From contig JAQMWT010000325.1 in the NCBI GenBank assembly GCA_029834535.1, forward strand, positions 1 to 64,000: DNA of 64,000 nucleotides, given 5' to 3'. The notes under the pieces were generated by a model. That model saw only the letters and a program-made list of their open reading frames with translations, did not search any database and was not told where the DNA came from. Position numbers and translations under genes: made by a program. Below, piece after piece: positions 21,870 through 32,475 of the stretch (positions within the stretch are counted from its first letter, which is position 1; the number at the start of each line of letters is the position of its first letter). Source of the stretch: Chrysophaeum taylorii (Eukaryota; Sar; Pelagophyceae; Pelagomonadales; Pelagomonadaceae).

Positions 21870-22365
21870 GAGGGTGGTGACGTGAGCCTATGGCTCAGTC
21901 AGAGAGCAGTTGACAACGGCTAGACATTCTAAGGGGGTCTGTCTAGCGGTGTCTATGTACACTCATCGGGCAAACAATGGAAGTTCATATATGGCAACTG
22001 TACAAACTGTGGTTCCTGCCAGTGTTAAAGGGCATGCACTGAACTGGCAGTTGGTAGGGGGGTGCTCAGAGAGCGGGCATGTTGTGTACTATCGTGGAGC
22101 ATCCTAGGTGGACGTACCCAAAATATCCCAAGCGCGCGTGCAATCAATACAGGACTTGTACAGACAACACACACAACGACACTTTCACGACAATACGATA
22201 CTATAAACAAGGGGGGCTCGCAGTCTTAACGTGTGCGGTGTAGCTATGTACACCCATGTTAAAGCGTATACAAACAGCTGTGTTGCATGGCGAGGCTAGA
22301 CCGGCGCGGTGACGGTCCAAAACGCATATGGCACGTGCATGCAACACATGATCCCTCAGGACCCC

Positions 22366-22380
22366 GCTGGGCCCATAACC
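22366..22380 (-). promoter_or_regulatory. Primer binding site, half initiator tRNA-Met type
   Basis: Directly after the 5' LTR the element reads GGTTATGGGCCCAGC, whose complement GCTGGGCCCATAACC is the anticodon arm (CAT anticodon) of eukaryotic initiator tRNA-Met. Drosophila copia is known to prime from an initiator tRNA cleaved in its anticodon loop; the match and its position argue for the same here. Confidence 0.8.
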
Positions 22381-22694
22381 TGCAGAGAATTCCGCTAGGC
22401 AGTGGTAAGATCACTGAGGAACCATCCCGTCTCACCGCGGGAGTCTGGCAGGGCAGAGTTCGGGGGACAAAGGGCACGGCCACCCTAGCCTCGGCAAGCG
22501 GCTGACGATACATAGAAACACACCAAGGCAACATGTAATTACTACATACCTACGGGGCGCGCTAGACCAGGATGATGAGCGTGAGCACAATATCGTAGAC
22601 TAAGGACTTGTGTAAAAGGGAAGAAGGAGGGTAAGGAAGAGATCGCGCTCTCAACGGACGGATAAGGGGTAAGGAGTCAGCCGATTTCTCTGCA
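22381..22694 (-). repeat. Copy B1 5' LTR
   Basis: 314 bp with inverted termini TGCAGAGA and TCTCTGCA. About 94% like the LTR at 27957-28270 by eye, and related to the two B2 LTRs. It is followed by the primer site and a leader of about 500 bp to the gag start. Confidence 0.9.
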
Positions 22695-22847
22695 GATGGG
22701 TCTTAGAGTATATTAGAGTATGATCAGTATTAGAGCACGCTCTAAGAGCCTCATTTGCGTCTTAGTTCGCGTTGAACCTAAAACAAATAGCAACCAAAAA
22801 AAAAAAGAGCACCCTTTTGTTATTATTATTATGGGAAAGCAGGAATT
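22695..22847. other. Short unassigned spacer
   Basis: Between the B1 LTR and the MULE. Holds a 6-bp-stem palindrome TTAGAGCACGCTCTAA near 22730, an A11 run near 22797 and a TTA-rich stretch. No gene seen. Confidence 0.6.
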
Positions 22848-23080
22848 GGGGGGGCGACAACGTTGAATTCTATATGTATTGGGGAGGCGACCTTAAAATA
22901 TAGTGTTTTTGGGGGGCGACCGTAATAAAAGTGGTGATTTTGGGGGGGCGACCTTATAAACATGTTGTTTTTGGGGGGGCGACCGTAAAAAAAGTGGTGA
23001 TTTTGGGGGGGCGGCCTTAAAACCATGCGTCGAAATTGGGGGGGCGACCGTAAAAAAAGTGGTGGTTTTGGGGGGGCGAC
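22848..23080 (+). repeat. MULE left terminal inverted repeat
   Basis: Eight units of a G-run followed by CGACC (or CGGCC), at a spacing of about 32 bp, separated by alternating AT-rich spacers such as GTAAAAAAAGTGGTGATTTT and CTTAAAACCATGCGTCGAAA. Mirrors the right repeat at 27660-27845. Confidence 0.9.
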
Positions 23081-23177
23081 GCTGTCCTGCTGCATACTAT
23101 AACCCTTATCAAGACTCATACTGTAATCTTGAGTATGTCTCACGAGCGCTCGTTGATGACCGCCTTCAGCTTGGCCT

Positions 23178-23900
23178 TCAAACGGGAAGCAAGCTCGACT
23201 GCGCCCTCGTGCTGCTGCTGAGACGGCTCATGGTCGTCCGGGGCGCTGGCTCCTCGACCGTCGACTCCGCTTCGATGGGCCATCCCGAGGGCGGAGTGAG
23301 GTCGCTGTAGCAGCCCTCCCTGTCGCTCTCGACAGCGCGATCGACAGCGGTACGCTCTTCGCTGACGAGGTCAGCCCAGCCTCGGCGCAGCTGTTCGAGT
23401 GGATGCCCAGAGCTCGGTCTTGGAATCCGGTCCCCAGGGCTGAATTCCGAGCGTAGTCTCGACGGGTCGACCAGCAACCGCCGAGCCTTTATGAGCTTCT
23501 TCCGGAGCTGCTCGCGCGCTCGCTTGGCCTCCTTCTCTGTGGCGAACTCCTTTCCCTCCAGCCCGGCGTCGAGTTCAACCTTGGTGCCCCTCAGAGCCAT
23601 TGTCTCGGATAGCTTGTTGACTCCAGCTTGTCGCAAGGAACGTAAAACTCGGCCAGTCCGCTGTGGAGCTTGAAGATCTGGCACGGGGCGTCGATGCCGA
23701 CGCCAATGAAGCTCGCCACCGCGAAGTGCGGGCCCTAGTATCCGTCTTCGTGGGCTAGCCAGCGACCCCGAGGGGCGAGGAGTGAGGTATGCTCGATGAT
23801 GTCATTGACGTCCAAGGCGCCGGGTACGTCGCCCCACTCTTGGTCTAGCTTTGTGCCGGCCTCCTCGCCGATGCACCTCCAGCACGAGCGCCAGGACCTC
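23178..23900 (-). pseudogene. Coding-like segment in the MULE left arm, possibly captured
   Basis: Not part of the transposase. On the minus strand a frame reads KLDQEWGDVPGALDVNDII and LLAPRGRWLAHEDGY (about 23740-23880), is closed by a stop, then resumes with GPHFAVASFIGVGIDAPCQI; another frame (23178-23684, 168 codons) is rich in Lys/Arg/Glu (KEAKRAREQLRKKLIKARRL). The periodic, compositionally normal peptide suggests decayed coding DNA, either a captured host gene piece (Pack-MULE style) or a second MULE gene. I do not recognise the family. Confidence 0.4.
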
Positions 23901-24480
23901 GTCCCTGTCCATTTAAGGTATTTTGCTTTGGAGACCCCGGATGGACCTGACGCCAGGGCGACGCGGAGCTAGCGAAAGCAAAGTTGACCGTCCCCCGAAG
24001 CCAGGTCCGTCCTAGGCGCAGGTCAAATTGATACTCGCAAACTCTGCCCTTGGACCTTATGGGGTCGGGCTGGCGGCGGCGGCGCCAACGAAAGCCTATT
24101 TGTGTTGGGGGGCAACGAAACCACCGAAGGGGCCCTACAAAGCTGGGTGCGGGTGGTTGCTTTCGAGAATATGCGGGCGGTATTTTTTTGCTGTAAGCGA
24201 CCCCGTCTCAGCAAATCTAGTGACGGAAATCAGAGTCTGCCGCGGTCAAACGGTTAGCAACGTCCCAGGGCACCGAGGTGCTGGGAGTAGTGGATTTTCG
24301 CGTTTTGCTGGCGGCGAAGAAAGCTTACGATAGCCCGGAGATGTTATGGGGGGAAGCACTTCAGAAGTGAGGGGCGTGATAGAGATAGACGGGGCGTTGC
24401 GAGGAGTCTTGGCGACGTTCAAATTCTTGGGTGTTGAGCATGCGCACTTCCTTGGAAAGTGGAACGTAGCACCAGGCAGG

Positions 24481-27242
24481 CTATGGGGCCTTTGCACCGG
24501 GAGCACGAGCCACGAGGCAACGGAGCTGAGAGTGAAAGGCGCAAGCGCGGGCGTTGCTAAACGTAGGCACCATGGTTGCCCTCGGTGTCGTTGTCGCCGC
24601 GGTCGTCGTCGCTGCTGTCGTCGTTGAGGGCACCAGCAAATTGCTTAAAAGGGCACTCCGCTGGTGCGTGGCCCTGGTCTTTACAGAGGCGGCAATAACG
24701 CACCCTAGTGCGCTTCCGCCGCCGTCCTCATGGGCGGAGTGGATACGGGCGCTGGGGTTCCTGGAGGGGCGTCCCTTTGGAGGGCGCATCGCAACCGGGA
24801 AGAGGATCGAGTGGTCCCGTGGAAGCTCGGAGATCTCTGCGGACGACGGAAGGTTGAAGTCGACGTCCTGAAACAGCTCCCGCCAGTGCTGAGTTGTGAG
24901 TTTTTTCGAAAAAAACCGCCAAACTTCGCGCTGGCCGCACTTGTCCACGATAACTCGAGCCCCGTGATAGCAGGGGAGGCCGGATCGATGGTAACAGCAG
25001 TCACACTCCGGCGGTCCCGTCGCATTCGCAGTGAAAGTTTTCTTGTGGACTTTCGATGGATCCACCTTGCTCCGGACGCGGGCCTCTACCTTAGTCTCGG
25101 CGTCAATCCACGAGACGTCGGGGTATCGCATGGCTTCCGCGATGATCCTGGCGAGGCGCTCCTCAACGCGCGGCGGAAGCGGCCCGACACAACCATCCGC
25201 CGCTGCTTTGTCATTTGGGAATTTCTGGCGCTGCGCCAAAAGCTCTGTCATGAGGATCACCGAGGGGCACGCCGATCGAACCTGAAGGGAATGTCAGATC
25301 AGATAACTGCACGCTCGCGATGGAATGCGACGCAACTTGTATTATGTTTATCGTCAGCGTTGTTCGATGACTCGACGGCCTGGCTTGTGACCTTTTCCGT
25401 GTCCTTGATCCCAGCGTAGATGGGAAAGATGTTCTCCTTCTTGCGATCATTTCCGAGAAGGTGTTCTTTCGCGGGATCAGACATGCGTTCCCAGATATTG
25501 TCGACTTTCCTCTTCGAGGGCGCACGGACACACAGCCAGAATCGGGCCACGTCCAAGGAATTCGACCTGACCTTTTGTTGTAGTTTCGGCGCCAGGTGCT
25601 TCGGGTCGAGCATGGCGTTCGTTTCGTTGGATTCCTTCTTATGGGCGGTGAACGTGCCTTTGTCGCCGTCCATGAGCAACACCGCGCCCGGTCGATCCAC
25701 ATGCGAAAGGAAACCGGCGCTTGCACCGTCGCACGCCGTTACCTCATTGACAAACTGAAAGAACAAGCGGTACGGATGTTCTCTCTCGTTGTCTGCGAAG
25801 TGCGAGAAGGCGACCTTGTTAATGTTGTCGTTCGAGTCTTACACCGTCCAATTGAAGATCGTGCCCAACGAGAACGCGCCCTTCCGTTCACAGTGCGCGC
25901 CGTCTATCTGATAGAAGGGGCGGGCAACTTCGGCTAGCCGCCTGCCCCAAGGTGACACGACGACCATGCCGTGGTAGTACTTCGCCGGGACATCCTCGCC
26001 ATCGACATTGACAGTATCCCTGATGTCGGAGATGTCGACGGTGCTTGGGTCGAAACCCACACGATCCGCCTCTGGCAGCTTCTTCTGCTTCTGGGCGTGC
26101 CGGTACGCCTCACAGGCGATACGGTTCTCTCGCATTTCGGCGGCATCCGAAAAAAAAAAGATGCGGACCTTGCAGCCGTACTCGTCGCAAAGCTTCTCGA
26201 CGAAGGCAGGGAGGCGCTGTAGCGCCGCGAGGCGGTCGCCGAGAAGAAGCAGTTGAGCTTGGCGCTTGATATCCCGGAGAAAGGGGAGTTTCAGGCTGTA
26301 CGAGACGAAGGGGGAGAGGAGAGTGTTGATGCCTTTGGAGGTCATTTTGGGACACTCGGCAAGGACAGGCACAACAAGACGGGCGAGACGCTGGGCCAAA
26401 TATTGACTGCGGCCGCGTTTCGATGCGATCGCAGCACAGCTTCGCGAGTGCTCCGTGTGGTTTCGCAAGACGAAGCGGCCGGTTGTCGGGGAACGTCGGT
26501 ATATCTCGACGAAAAGACACTCGGCTTGGGCCTCTTCGTCTGGCGTCGCCGCCCTAACACCACGCCGGGCCTTCTTGCTGGCGCGAGCTCGTGCCGTCTC
26601 CGCCGCACCGCAAACTACACAGAGGACGTCGTGCTTGCATTCGCGAGCTTTGAGCACGGTGCCAAATTTAGCCGATCGACCGCGCGCGAATTGTTCAGCC
26701 TGCCACCGAAACTCGAACGACGTTGCCCCGTCGCTCCCGGTCTCATTACCCACAACCAGCTCGCACGCGAGGAGCGGGTTGTGAATGCGCAGAGGCTCCC
26801 AGAAAAAGCCGCGTTCTTTCGCGAAGAGGAGCCGGCTTTGCTCCTCTACACGCCGTTTGTACGCCGCCTTCGACGCGTTGCGAGCCCGATTAATTTCCGC
26901 CGCATTCTCCTTCCTCCTTTTTTTAATGTGGCGCTTCTTCTCGCAGTTTTCGTCAGCGTCGTGGTTGTAAGAACTCGCGTCCGATTCCGTTTCACATTCA
27001 TCATCAGAATCATCGATATCGGACTCAGCCTCAACCGTCGACATAGGTACTGAGCGAGCCTCGCACGACGAGCCGACAGGAGGAGGCGGCGTCGCTCCGA
27101 AGTAGTTGCGAAGCGTTCGTAACGCTTGGTTCAGCCGCTGCATCACCTCGTGCGCCCGCTGGTCTTGCCATTTGTCCCCGTGGAACTGCCGCGCGAGGTC
27201 GCGGAACAATGCTTGCGCCTGCGCGCGGGGCGGAGACGTCAA
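24481..27242 (-). pseudogene. MULE transposase with SWIM zinc finger, interrupted
   Basis: N-terminal 467 codons (27242-25839) include an acidic/basic region (residues 75-115) and end at the first catalytic block FYQIDGAHCERKGAF near 25900. A single in-frame stop (25839-25841) separates it from the continuation in the same frame (25766-25299) that carries the second Asp, LLMDGDKGTF near 25670, and the Glu block SQAVESSNN near 25370. A frameshift around 25265-25300 leads to the last part (25260-24481) with the SWIM finger CDCCYHRSGLPCYH near 24955-25005. DDE plus SWIM is the MULE/MuDR layout. At least two inactivating changes mean this copy is not coding as it stands, unless one hides an intron. 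Confidence 0.85.
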
Positions 27243-27439
27243 AACTTTTCGAAGTCACGTCCTGCGACAGGACGCACCTTTTCGAGAGTGACACTTTTTC
27301 TCGCGCCTAGACCGTCACGGCGTCTGAGGCTGTCAGTATACGCGCGATGACGCGCTCCTTCGCCTCGTCGACTGACTCCTCCGACTCCCATGGCAGTGGT
27401 TGCAGCGCAACCGCTCCTGAATCGGTTTGGGCCGGTGGT

Positions 27440-27545
27440 GGCTATGGTGGAATCGGTGATTCCTCAAACGTTTGCGGCCGCGACCGCGACGGCGACGGCG
27501 GCGGCGACGGTGGCGGCGACGACGGCGATGGTGGAATAGGTACTC
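27440..27545 (+). repeat. GC-rich trinucleotide tract in the MULE
   Basis: Interrupted (GGCGAC)n/(GGC)n run upstream of the transposase start. Simple-sequence expansion; no gene. Confidence 0.7.
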
Positions 27546-27659
27546 CTGCAGTGTCTGCGTCCTCGCCCGCGACGGCGTAGACGCCATCGGCTGACGAAGA
27601 AATTTCCGTTGGCTCTTCGCTGAACTAAAGTCCTAACGTATTTTTCGACTCTCCAACCC

Positions 27660-27845
27660 CCACTTTTTTAGGTCGCCCCCCCAATTTCGACGCATGGTTT
27701 TAAGGTCGCCCCCCAAAAACGTCCACTAATTTTTTAAGGTCGGCCCCCCCAAATTCACCAGTTTTTTTACGGTCGCCCCCCCAAAAACACTATGTTTTTA
27801 AGGTCGCCCCCCCAATACATATAGAATCCAACGTTGTCGCCCCCC
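27660..27845 (-). repeat. MULE right terminal inverted repeat
   Basis: Reverse of the left repeat: GGTCGCCCCCCC units at about 32-bp spacing with the same spacers (CCATGCGTCGAAATT, ACATAGTGTTTTT), ending CAACGTTGTCGCCCCCC. It is somewhat shorter than the left arm. The stretch to 27956 is TTA-rich unassigned sequence. Confidence 0.9.
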
Positions 27846-27956
27846 TAATAGCAACATCACCCTATTATTATTATTACTACTATTATTGTGGTTTGCCACT
27901 CCCAGGCTCAAAGAGCCAGAATGGATGAGCGCAAGAAAACAAGGAAGCACCAAGAA

Positions 27957-28270
27957 TGCAGAGAAATCTGCTCACTCATTACCCCTTATCCGTCAGTTGA
28001 GAACGCGATCTCTTCCTTACCCTTCTTCTTCCCTTTCACACAAGTCATTAGTCTACGATATTGTGCTCACGCTCATCCTCATGGCCTAGCGCGTCCCTTA
28101 GGAACGTAGTAATCACATGTTGCCTCGGTGTGTTTCTACGTATCGTCAGCCGTTTGCCGAGGCTAGGGGGGCTGAGCCCTTTGTCCCCCGAACTCTGCCC
28201 TGCCAGACTCACGCGGTGAGACGGGATGGTTCCTCGGTGATCTTACCACTGCCTAGCGGAATTCTCTGCA
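27957..28270 (+). repeat. Copy B1' 5' LTR
   Basis: 314 bp, TGCAGAGAAATC at the start and TTCTCTGCA at the end, followed directly by GGTTATGGGCGCAGC, a one-mismatch version of the half initiator tRNA-Met primer site. Faces away from the B1 LTR at 22381-22694 across the MULE. Confidence 0.85.
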
Positions 28271-28461
28271 GGTTATGGGCGCAGCGGGGTCCTTAGGGAT
28301 CATGTGTTGCATGCACGTGCCATATGGGTTTTGGACAGATACCGCGCCGGTCTAGCCTCGCCATGCAACACAGCTGTTTGTATGCACCTTAACATGGGTT
28401 GTACATAGCTACACCGCACACGTTAAGACTGCGTGCCCCCTTGTTTATAGTATCGTGTTGT

Positions 28462-28773
28462 TGCAGATAAACCTGATGCCTCTTACCCTTATCCGTCTGT
28501 TGAGAGCGTGATCTCTTCCTTACCCTTCTTCTTCCCTCTCACACAAACTTATAGTCCTTAGTCTTGTGCTCAAGCTCATCACGATGTACTAGCGCGCCCC
28601 GAGGTATGTAGCACTATACACTTAACCTTTCTCGTGTAGTTCCAGATGCCGCCTGTCGTGTTCTGAGGATATAGGGAACATACCTTTCATTCCCCGAATT
28701 AACCTTCCAGACGTTCATGATGAGACGGGATGGTTTCCCAGGTGACTTACCACTGCATTCAGAATGCTCTGCA
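28462..28773 (+). repeat. Copy B2 5' LTR
   Basis: 312 bp, starting TGCAGATAAACC and ending GCTCTGCA. Differs from the 3' LTR (40793-41104) at about ten sites. Followed directly by the primer site. Confidence 0.9.
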
Positions 28774-28788
28774 GGTTATGGGCCCAGG
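28774..28788 (+). promoter_or_regulatory. B2 primer binding site, half initiator tRNA-Met type
   Basis: GGTTATGGGCCCAG directly after the LTR, complementary to the anticodon arm of initiator tRNA-Met, as in B1. The leader continues to the gag start near 29295 without an evident gene. Confidence 0.8.
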
Positions 28789-29294
28789 CGGGTCCCTGGG
28801 AACCCATGTGTTAAAGCGCGCACGTAACCTATGGGTTTTGGACTGTTACCGCGCCGGTCCAGCCTCGCCACGCAAACACGCTTGTCAATATAACGCCATT
28901 ACCATTGGGCTGTATATAGAATATTTTGCACACGTGATCGTGTAACCTTGTGTGCACCTGTTCATAGTATCGTGTTGTCGTGTTAATGTCGATGTGTGTG
29001 TAAGTGGCTAACCTGTACTCTTGCACGCATGTTATGGAATATTTTGGGTACGCCCACTCGCACAGTCCATGACAACGCACTTACCAAGCTCCTTGAGAGC
29101 ACCAAAATAACCAGCTGCCATGAGTGACTACGCTTCGCGAAACTACTCTGGACTCACAGCTTGCACAGTTGTCAAATAGACGTCTTTCCATCGATAACGC
29201 ATGAGTGTACATAGACACCGACAGACAGACCCCCTTAGAATGTCTAGACAGTGTCAACTGCGTGACTGAACCCACAGGTTCCCCGTCTACTGCG

Positions 29295-31380
29295 ATGGCA
29301 GAACACGCAGCACGAGCCGCACCCAAGGCGATCACAGGTGCGGACGTACTAAAGCTCGAAGCTCCTGTAGTTGAGTTACTGAACGAAGGAAATCGATTTC
29401 AGCTTCAAACTCGCAAGGTGTCCTTGCGCATTAAGCATATTAAGCAACTCTTACGGTCCAGCCATGCCGATGCCTTCTTCGAGTATGACTCGTACGAAGC
29501 ATACACTCGGTCATGCAAGGACTACGAGATCTCTCGGAATCAAATTCTCGATCGCGTTTTCCTGGAATGGAAGACCGATAGGGCTGCTGAATTCCATTTG
29601 GCTGTTGATGAATTGCCCCCTGAGTATCAGGAATGGCACTTCACCAACGAAGCTTTCCCCCACTTAACAGACGCAGACGTAGCTCAGCTCGCTACTGTCT
29701 GTTACGACAATGAAGTCAAGGCATTACGCCCTGAAATCAATGTTCGTTTCTTAGAAGAGGAACGAATCTTAAATCGCGCGCACCCGAAGGCATTGGCTTT
29801 CGACACCCGCGTTCGTGCCCCTGTTACCATGTTCTCGCTAACTGCTGCTGATTGGCACACCTATCAGAACACGTATGCTACATTCATGCATACTTACTTC
29901 AATCTTTAAAGTGTTGGAATACCGGCACTGGCGGCCTGGCCCGCCATCACTGAGGTGTATAACAAAAGTGATTTGCCCAACAAGGCTCGCGCCATTATGC
30001 TCATTGCCTTTAGTCACTACGAGTCTGTTACGACTACTGATGTATCCTACCTGAAACAGCAGTTTAACTCTGTTGCTTATAATCCTAACTGGTATGTCCA
30101 TGTCTTTATTGAAGCTGTCCTAGCATCTAGGCAAATCTCTTACCAACTTAACCAGGAAGAGACTGACCTTCAATTCGACTTTGGTACTCTTTGTATAAAA
30201 CGTTAGGACGAGATACATCGGCATTATGCCGATAATACCAGCAACAATCGTTACGATCGTGGTTGGGTAGACTGGTGTTATATGTATGAAACTCGATCTT
30301 CATCTCGGCATATGCCAGACGCTGAACGATTGTGTCATCCTACCAACCCTTGCTATATCTTAGAATACGCAGTAGACATAGATAATGTAGTATCAAATGG
30401 GTCGAATAAAAGACGCTTATAACGCCCTGTTGCTTGCCAACCTTACGTTGAAGGTTTGACACCGCAACCAAAACCGAAATTACTACTTACAAACACGCTG
30501 GATCTATCAGACAAAAGTATGACTCAAACTGCAAATGCTATTGCGTCTATTACTTCTTCTCAACCTGGAACATCCTCCGCATTTAACGCTAGACGCTTGC
30601 GTAACTCTAACGATGCATGCCAGCCTTTCTCTCGCAGCGACTTATCGTATTATCGTTCTGGTGATTCTTATGTCACCAAGAAAACTGCTGGACAGTCCCA
30701 TGACCGTCCAATTTATTATCGCACTTTCGACTGGTCTTCTCGATCTAACATGAAGTTATTGGATCGAACTAAGCACACTATAAATACACTGCAAGAGCAG
30801 TGTAGTGAACTTACGAAACATGTGACAGATAATGATATCACGGCTCAGCTACAACCCAGCTTCCTTACCCTGATCGCCGACCGCGTGGTTGCGATGGAGG
30901 ACGGTGCCTCATGAATCCTGAGCCTTGCGAGGGCATCCGCCCTCCCGGCGTAGGTTGGCACCTATTCGCCTCCCGGGCGGGCCGGTTGGCAGCCGGAACG
31001 TTCGCAGTGGGACGGGGTATGGCCGGGGGGCGCAGACGGAAGGTTATCGACGAGTTGGTTGTCAGTCACATCGCGGTCTCCTCTTCGCATGGCGACAAGC
31101 TTGATGATCACTCTTCGCCGACCCACCTTTCGGCGTCCCTCGTCTACAGGCCCGTGATTCCGGACTGGCTCCTGTCGGTCCGGCCTGGCTCCCATGCTCG
31201 GGAGAGGTCTGAAGTTAGTTAAGTTAGGCTCCGCTACAACAGAACATCGCCAAGTTGTTTGAGACTCTGTTGCAATCCGCCGATATTCTATCAACCACAT
31301 CAACTGAGGACAATGGTGACTTACTTCGTCTAAACGAACAACTCATGTTCGCCGAAGACATCATTTATGATGTAGACGTT
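29295..31380 (+). pseudogene. Copy B2 gag
   Basis: Starts MAEHAARAAPKAITGADVL. Conserved blocks: KDYEISRNQILDRVFLEWK near 29520-29575, NEVKALRPEINVRFLEEER near 29710-29765, NPNWYVHVFIEAV near 30085-30115, FNARRLRNSNDACQPFS near 30580-30630, and the helix NIAKLFETLLQSADIL near 31240-31290, which is interrupted just upstream by a retroposon. An upstream start at 29205 exists, but 29295 aligns with the B1 gag start. The region is a fossil with several breaks. Confidence 0.8.
30856..31232 (+). mobile_element. Short retroposon S1, copy 3
   Basis: About 377 bp, full length, with the CCTTACCCTGATCGCC start, the CTCCCATGCTCGGGAG hairpin and a short GTTA/TTAG tail. Flanked by GCTACAAC (30848-30855 and 31233-31240). 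Inserted in B2 gag, hence younger than B2. Confidence 0.85.
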
Positions 31381-32475
31381 CATCTATCCTCGACCGAAAA
31401 GTCGTTAAACTACGTGGAGCCACAACATCATACTGTTGCCACTGCTCCCACGCCAAAGGCAACACCTCCTACTACAGATACCAAGAATGCCTCCAACACA
31501 CAGGGTAACACCTCTGATGTAGTGCCTAACCTCTTTACTGCTTCCGCCATCTCGGCGTTACCACCAGCGTTATTGTCCTCGCTATCTTCGCAGGTCCAAT
31601 CAGCCATGAATCAACCACCACAAGCCGAAACCACAAGGGATGTCGACAAGACTTCGCTATCATCATTGGATGCGAAGTACGGCATGGCTGATGAGGCGGA
31701 CGAACCATCACCACCTGTTGAGCCGGTTATCATGCCGAATAACCTTTTATTTCTGGATAACTTCTTCACTGCCAGTCGCTCCACTACCTGCCCGCATTCG
31801 GAAAATGCCCTTTTAACGAAATATATGAAGGTAAACAGTGTTCCCCAACATTGTTCCTTTTTATGTTTTGACTCTTGTGCTACCATATCTTTAACGTCCA
31901 GCTACGACTACGCAATTCCGAATCATATTATTCCACTGGATCCCAAATACGCACCGATTATTATACAAACTGCCACTGGACAACAACGTGCCTCACATAT
32001 GATGTTAACACGTAACATAGTTGTTCCACTACCAGATCATCCACAAATCGGTTACGTGAAGATCGACTTCGCTTTATGTCTTAAACCAGTACACAACCGA
32101 CATCTCGCTATATTGAGCATGCTCGAGTGGAACCAGCCGAACTTGACCACTGTGTTCAGTGATCGATCTGAGCCAAAGCTCATCGCTGTCACGAGCCGCA
32201 TAGACAAAGATGTGCGTATTCCCATACATTACATAGCATCTAACTTGCCCGCTCTCCCTTGTCTCGCCTACAACATCGCCCGCGACAAGCAACTCGAACT
32301 ACGCTCCCTCGCATTTCCGCTCAAGCGACACCACGAAAACAGGGACCTACTGGCATATTATAACTATCTCCTCAAGAGAGTTTTACCAGGTCGCCCGCGG
32401 ATCCGCCCTTTGGTTCTTGATCTTCGGAAACAGAACAAATTTGTTCAGCAAAATACCCCACCATTAACTAACTAA
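31255..32475 (+). CDS. Copy B2 gag end and protease ORF
   Basis: Open frame of 406 codons. Begins in the gag helix FETLLQSADILST, passes the junction peptide STEKSLNYVEP (31390-31413), a Ser/Thr/Pro-rich spacer, and the aspartic protease with FDSCATISLTSSYDYAIPNH near 31868-31925 and IGYVKIDFALCLKP near 32047-32090. The catalytic Asp sits in DSCA, a variant of the usual DSGA. Ends TPPLTN, with the last codons in the tail of the retroposon at 32464. The next ORF starts in the same frame. Confidence 0.8.
   Translation: MFETLLQSADILSTTSTEDNGDLLRLNEQLMFAEDIIYDVDVHLSSTEKSLNYVEPQHHTVATAPTPKATPPTTDTKNASNTQGNTSDVVPNLFTASAISALPPALLSSLSSQVQSAMNQPPQAETTRDVDKTSLSSLDAKYGMADEADEPSPPVEPVIMPNNLLFLDNFFTASRSTTCPHSENALLTKYMKVNSVPQHCSFLCFDSCATISLTSSYDYAIPNHIIPLDPKYAPIIIQTATGQQRASHMMLTRNIVVPLPDHPQIGYVKIDFALCLKPVHNRHLAILSMLEWNQPNLTTVFSDRSEPKLIAVTSRIDKDVRIPIHYIASNLPALPCLAYNIARDKQLELRSLAFPLKRHHENRDLLAYYNYLLKRVLPGRPRIRPLVLDLRKQNKFVQQNTPPLTN

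Larger units (their letters stand above)
13148..22694 (-). mobile_element. Ty1/copia retrotransposon, family B, copy B1, lacking its 3' end
   Basis: Read from right to left: 5' LTR, half-tRNA primer site, leader, gag, protease, methyltransferase-like domain, pre-integrase region, integrase, linker, RT and RNase H. The copy stops in RNase H at 13148, where the family A 3' LTR begins, so ORF3 and 3' LTR are not in the window. It is a fossil with roughly ten breaks and no internal insertions. Confidence 0.9.
22848..27845 (-). mobile_element. Mutator-like DNA transposon (MULE)
   Basis: About 5.0 kb, bounded by long inverted repeats built from GGGGGGCGACC units, with a three-ORF MULE transposase on the minus strand. 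The outermost sequences match in reverse: GGGGGGCGACAACGTTG at both ends, then TATATGTATTGGGG. I could not find a clear 9-10-bp target duplication; the flanks read GCAGGAATT on the left and TAATAGCAA on the right. The left arm holds an extra coding-like segment. It lies between two head-to-head family B LTRs. Confidence 0.85.

Noticed and set aside
22848-23080. Regular about 32-bp spacing of G-run units looks like a CRISPR array
   Set aside because: Spacers alternate between two related sequences and the whole array is mirrored at 27660-27845, so it is a transposon end; the genome is eukaryotic.
24554-24871. Plus-strand frames across the MULE transposase (for example 24554-24871, 24730-25419, 26253-27053)
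   Set aside because: Antisense shadows of the transposase, which has catalytic and SWIM motifs on the minus strand.
22839-27854. Target duplication of the MULE
   Set aside because: GCAGGAATT and TAATAGCAA do not match; the exact ends may be slightly off or the duplication has decayed.
28271-28461. LTR of B1' extending to 28461, making it about 505 bp and adjacent to the B2 LTR as a tandem LTR pair
   Set aside because: Inverted termini TGCAGAGA/TCTCTGCA and the initiator tRNA primer site place the LTR end at 28270; the rest is leader.
30911-31222. 103-codon frame (starting NPEPCEGIRPPGVGWHLF) repeated near 7312, 8760 and 61263
   Set aside because: It is the same frame in each S1 retroposon copy, with a truncated start in one; no domain is recognised, so it is treated as repeat sequence and not as a gene family.
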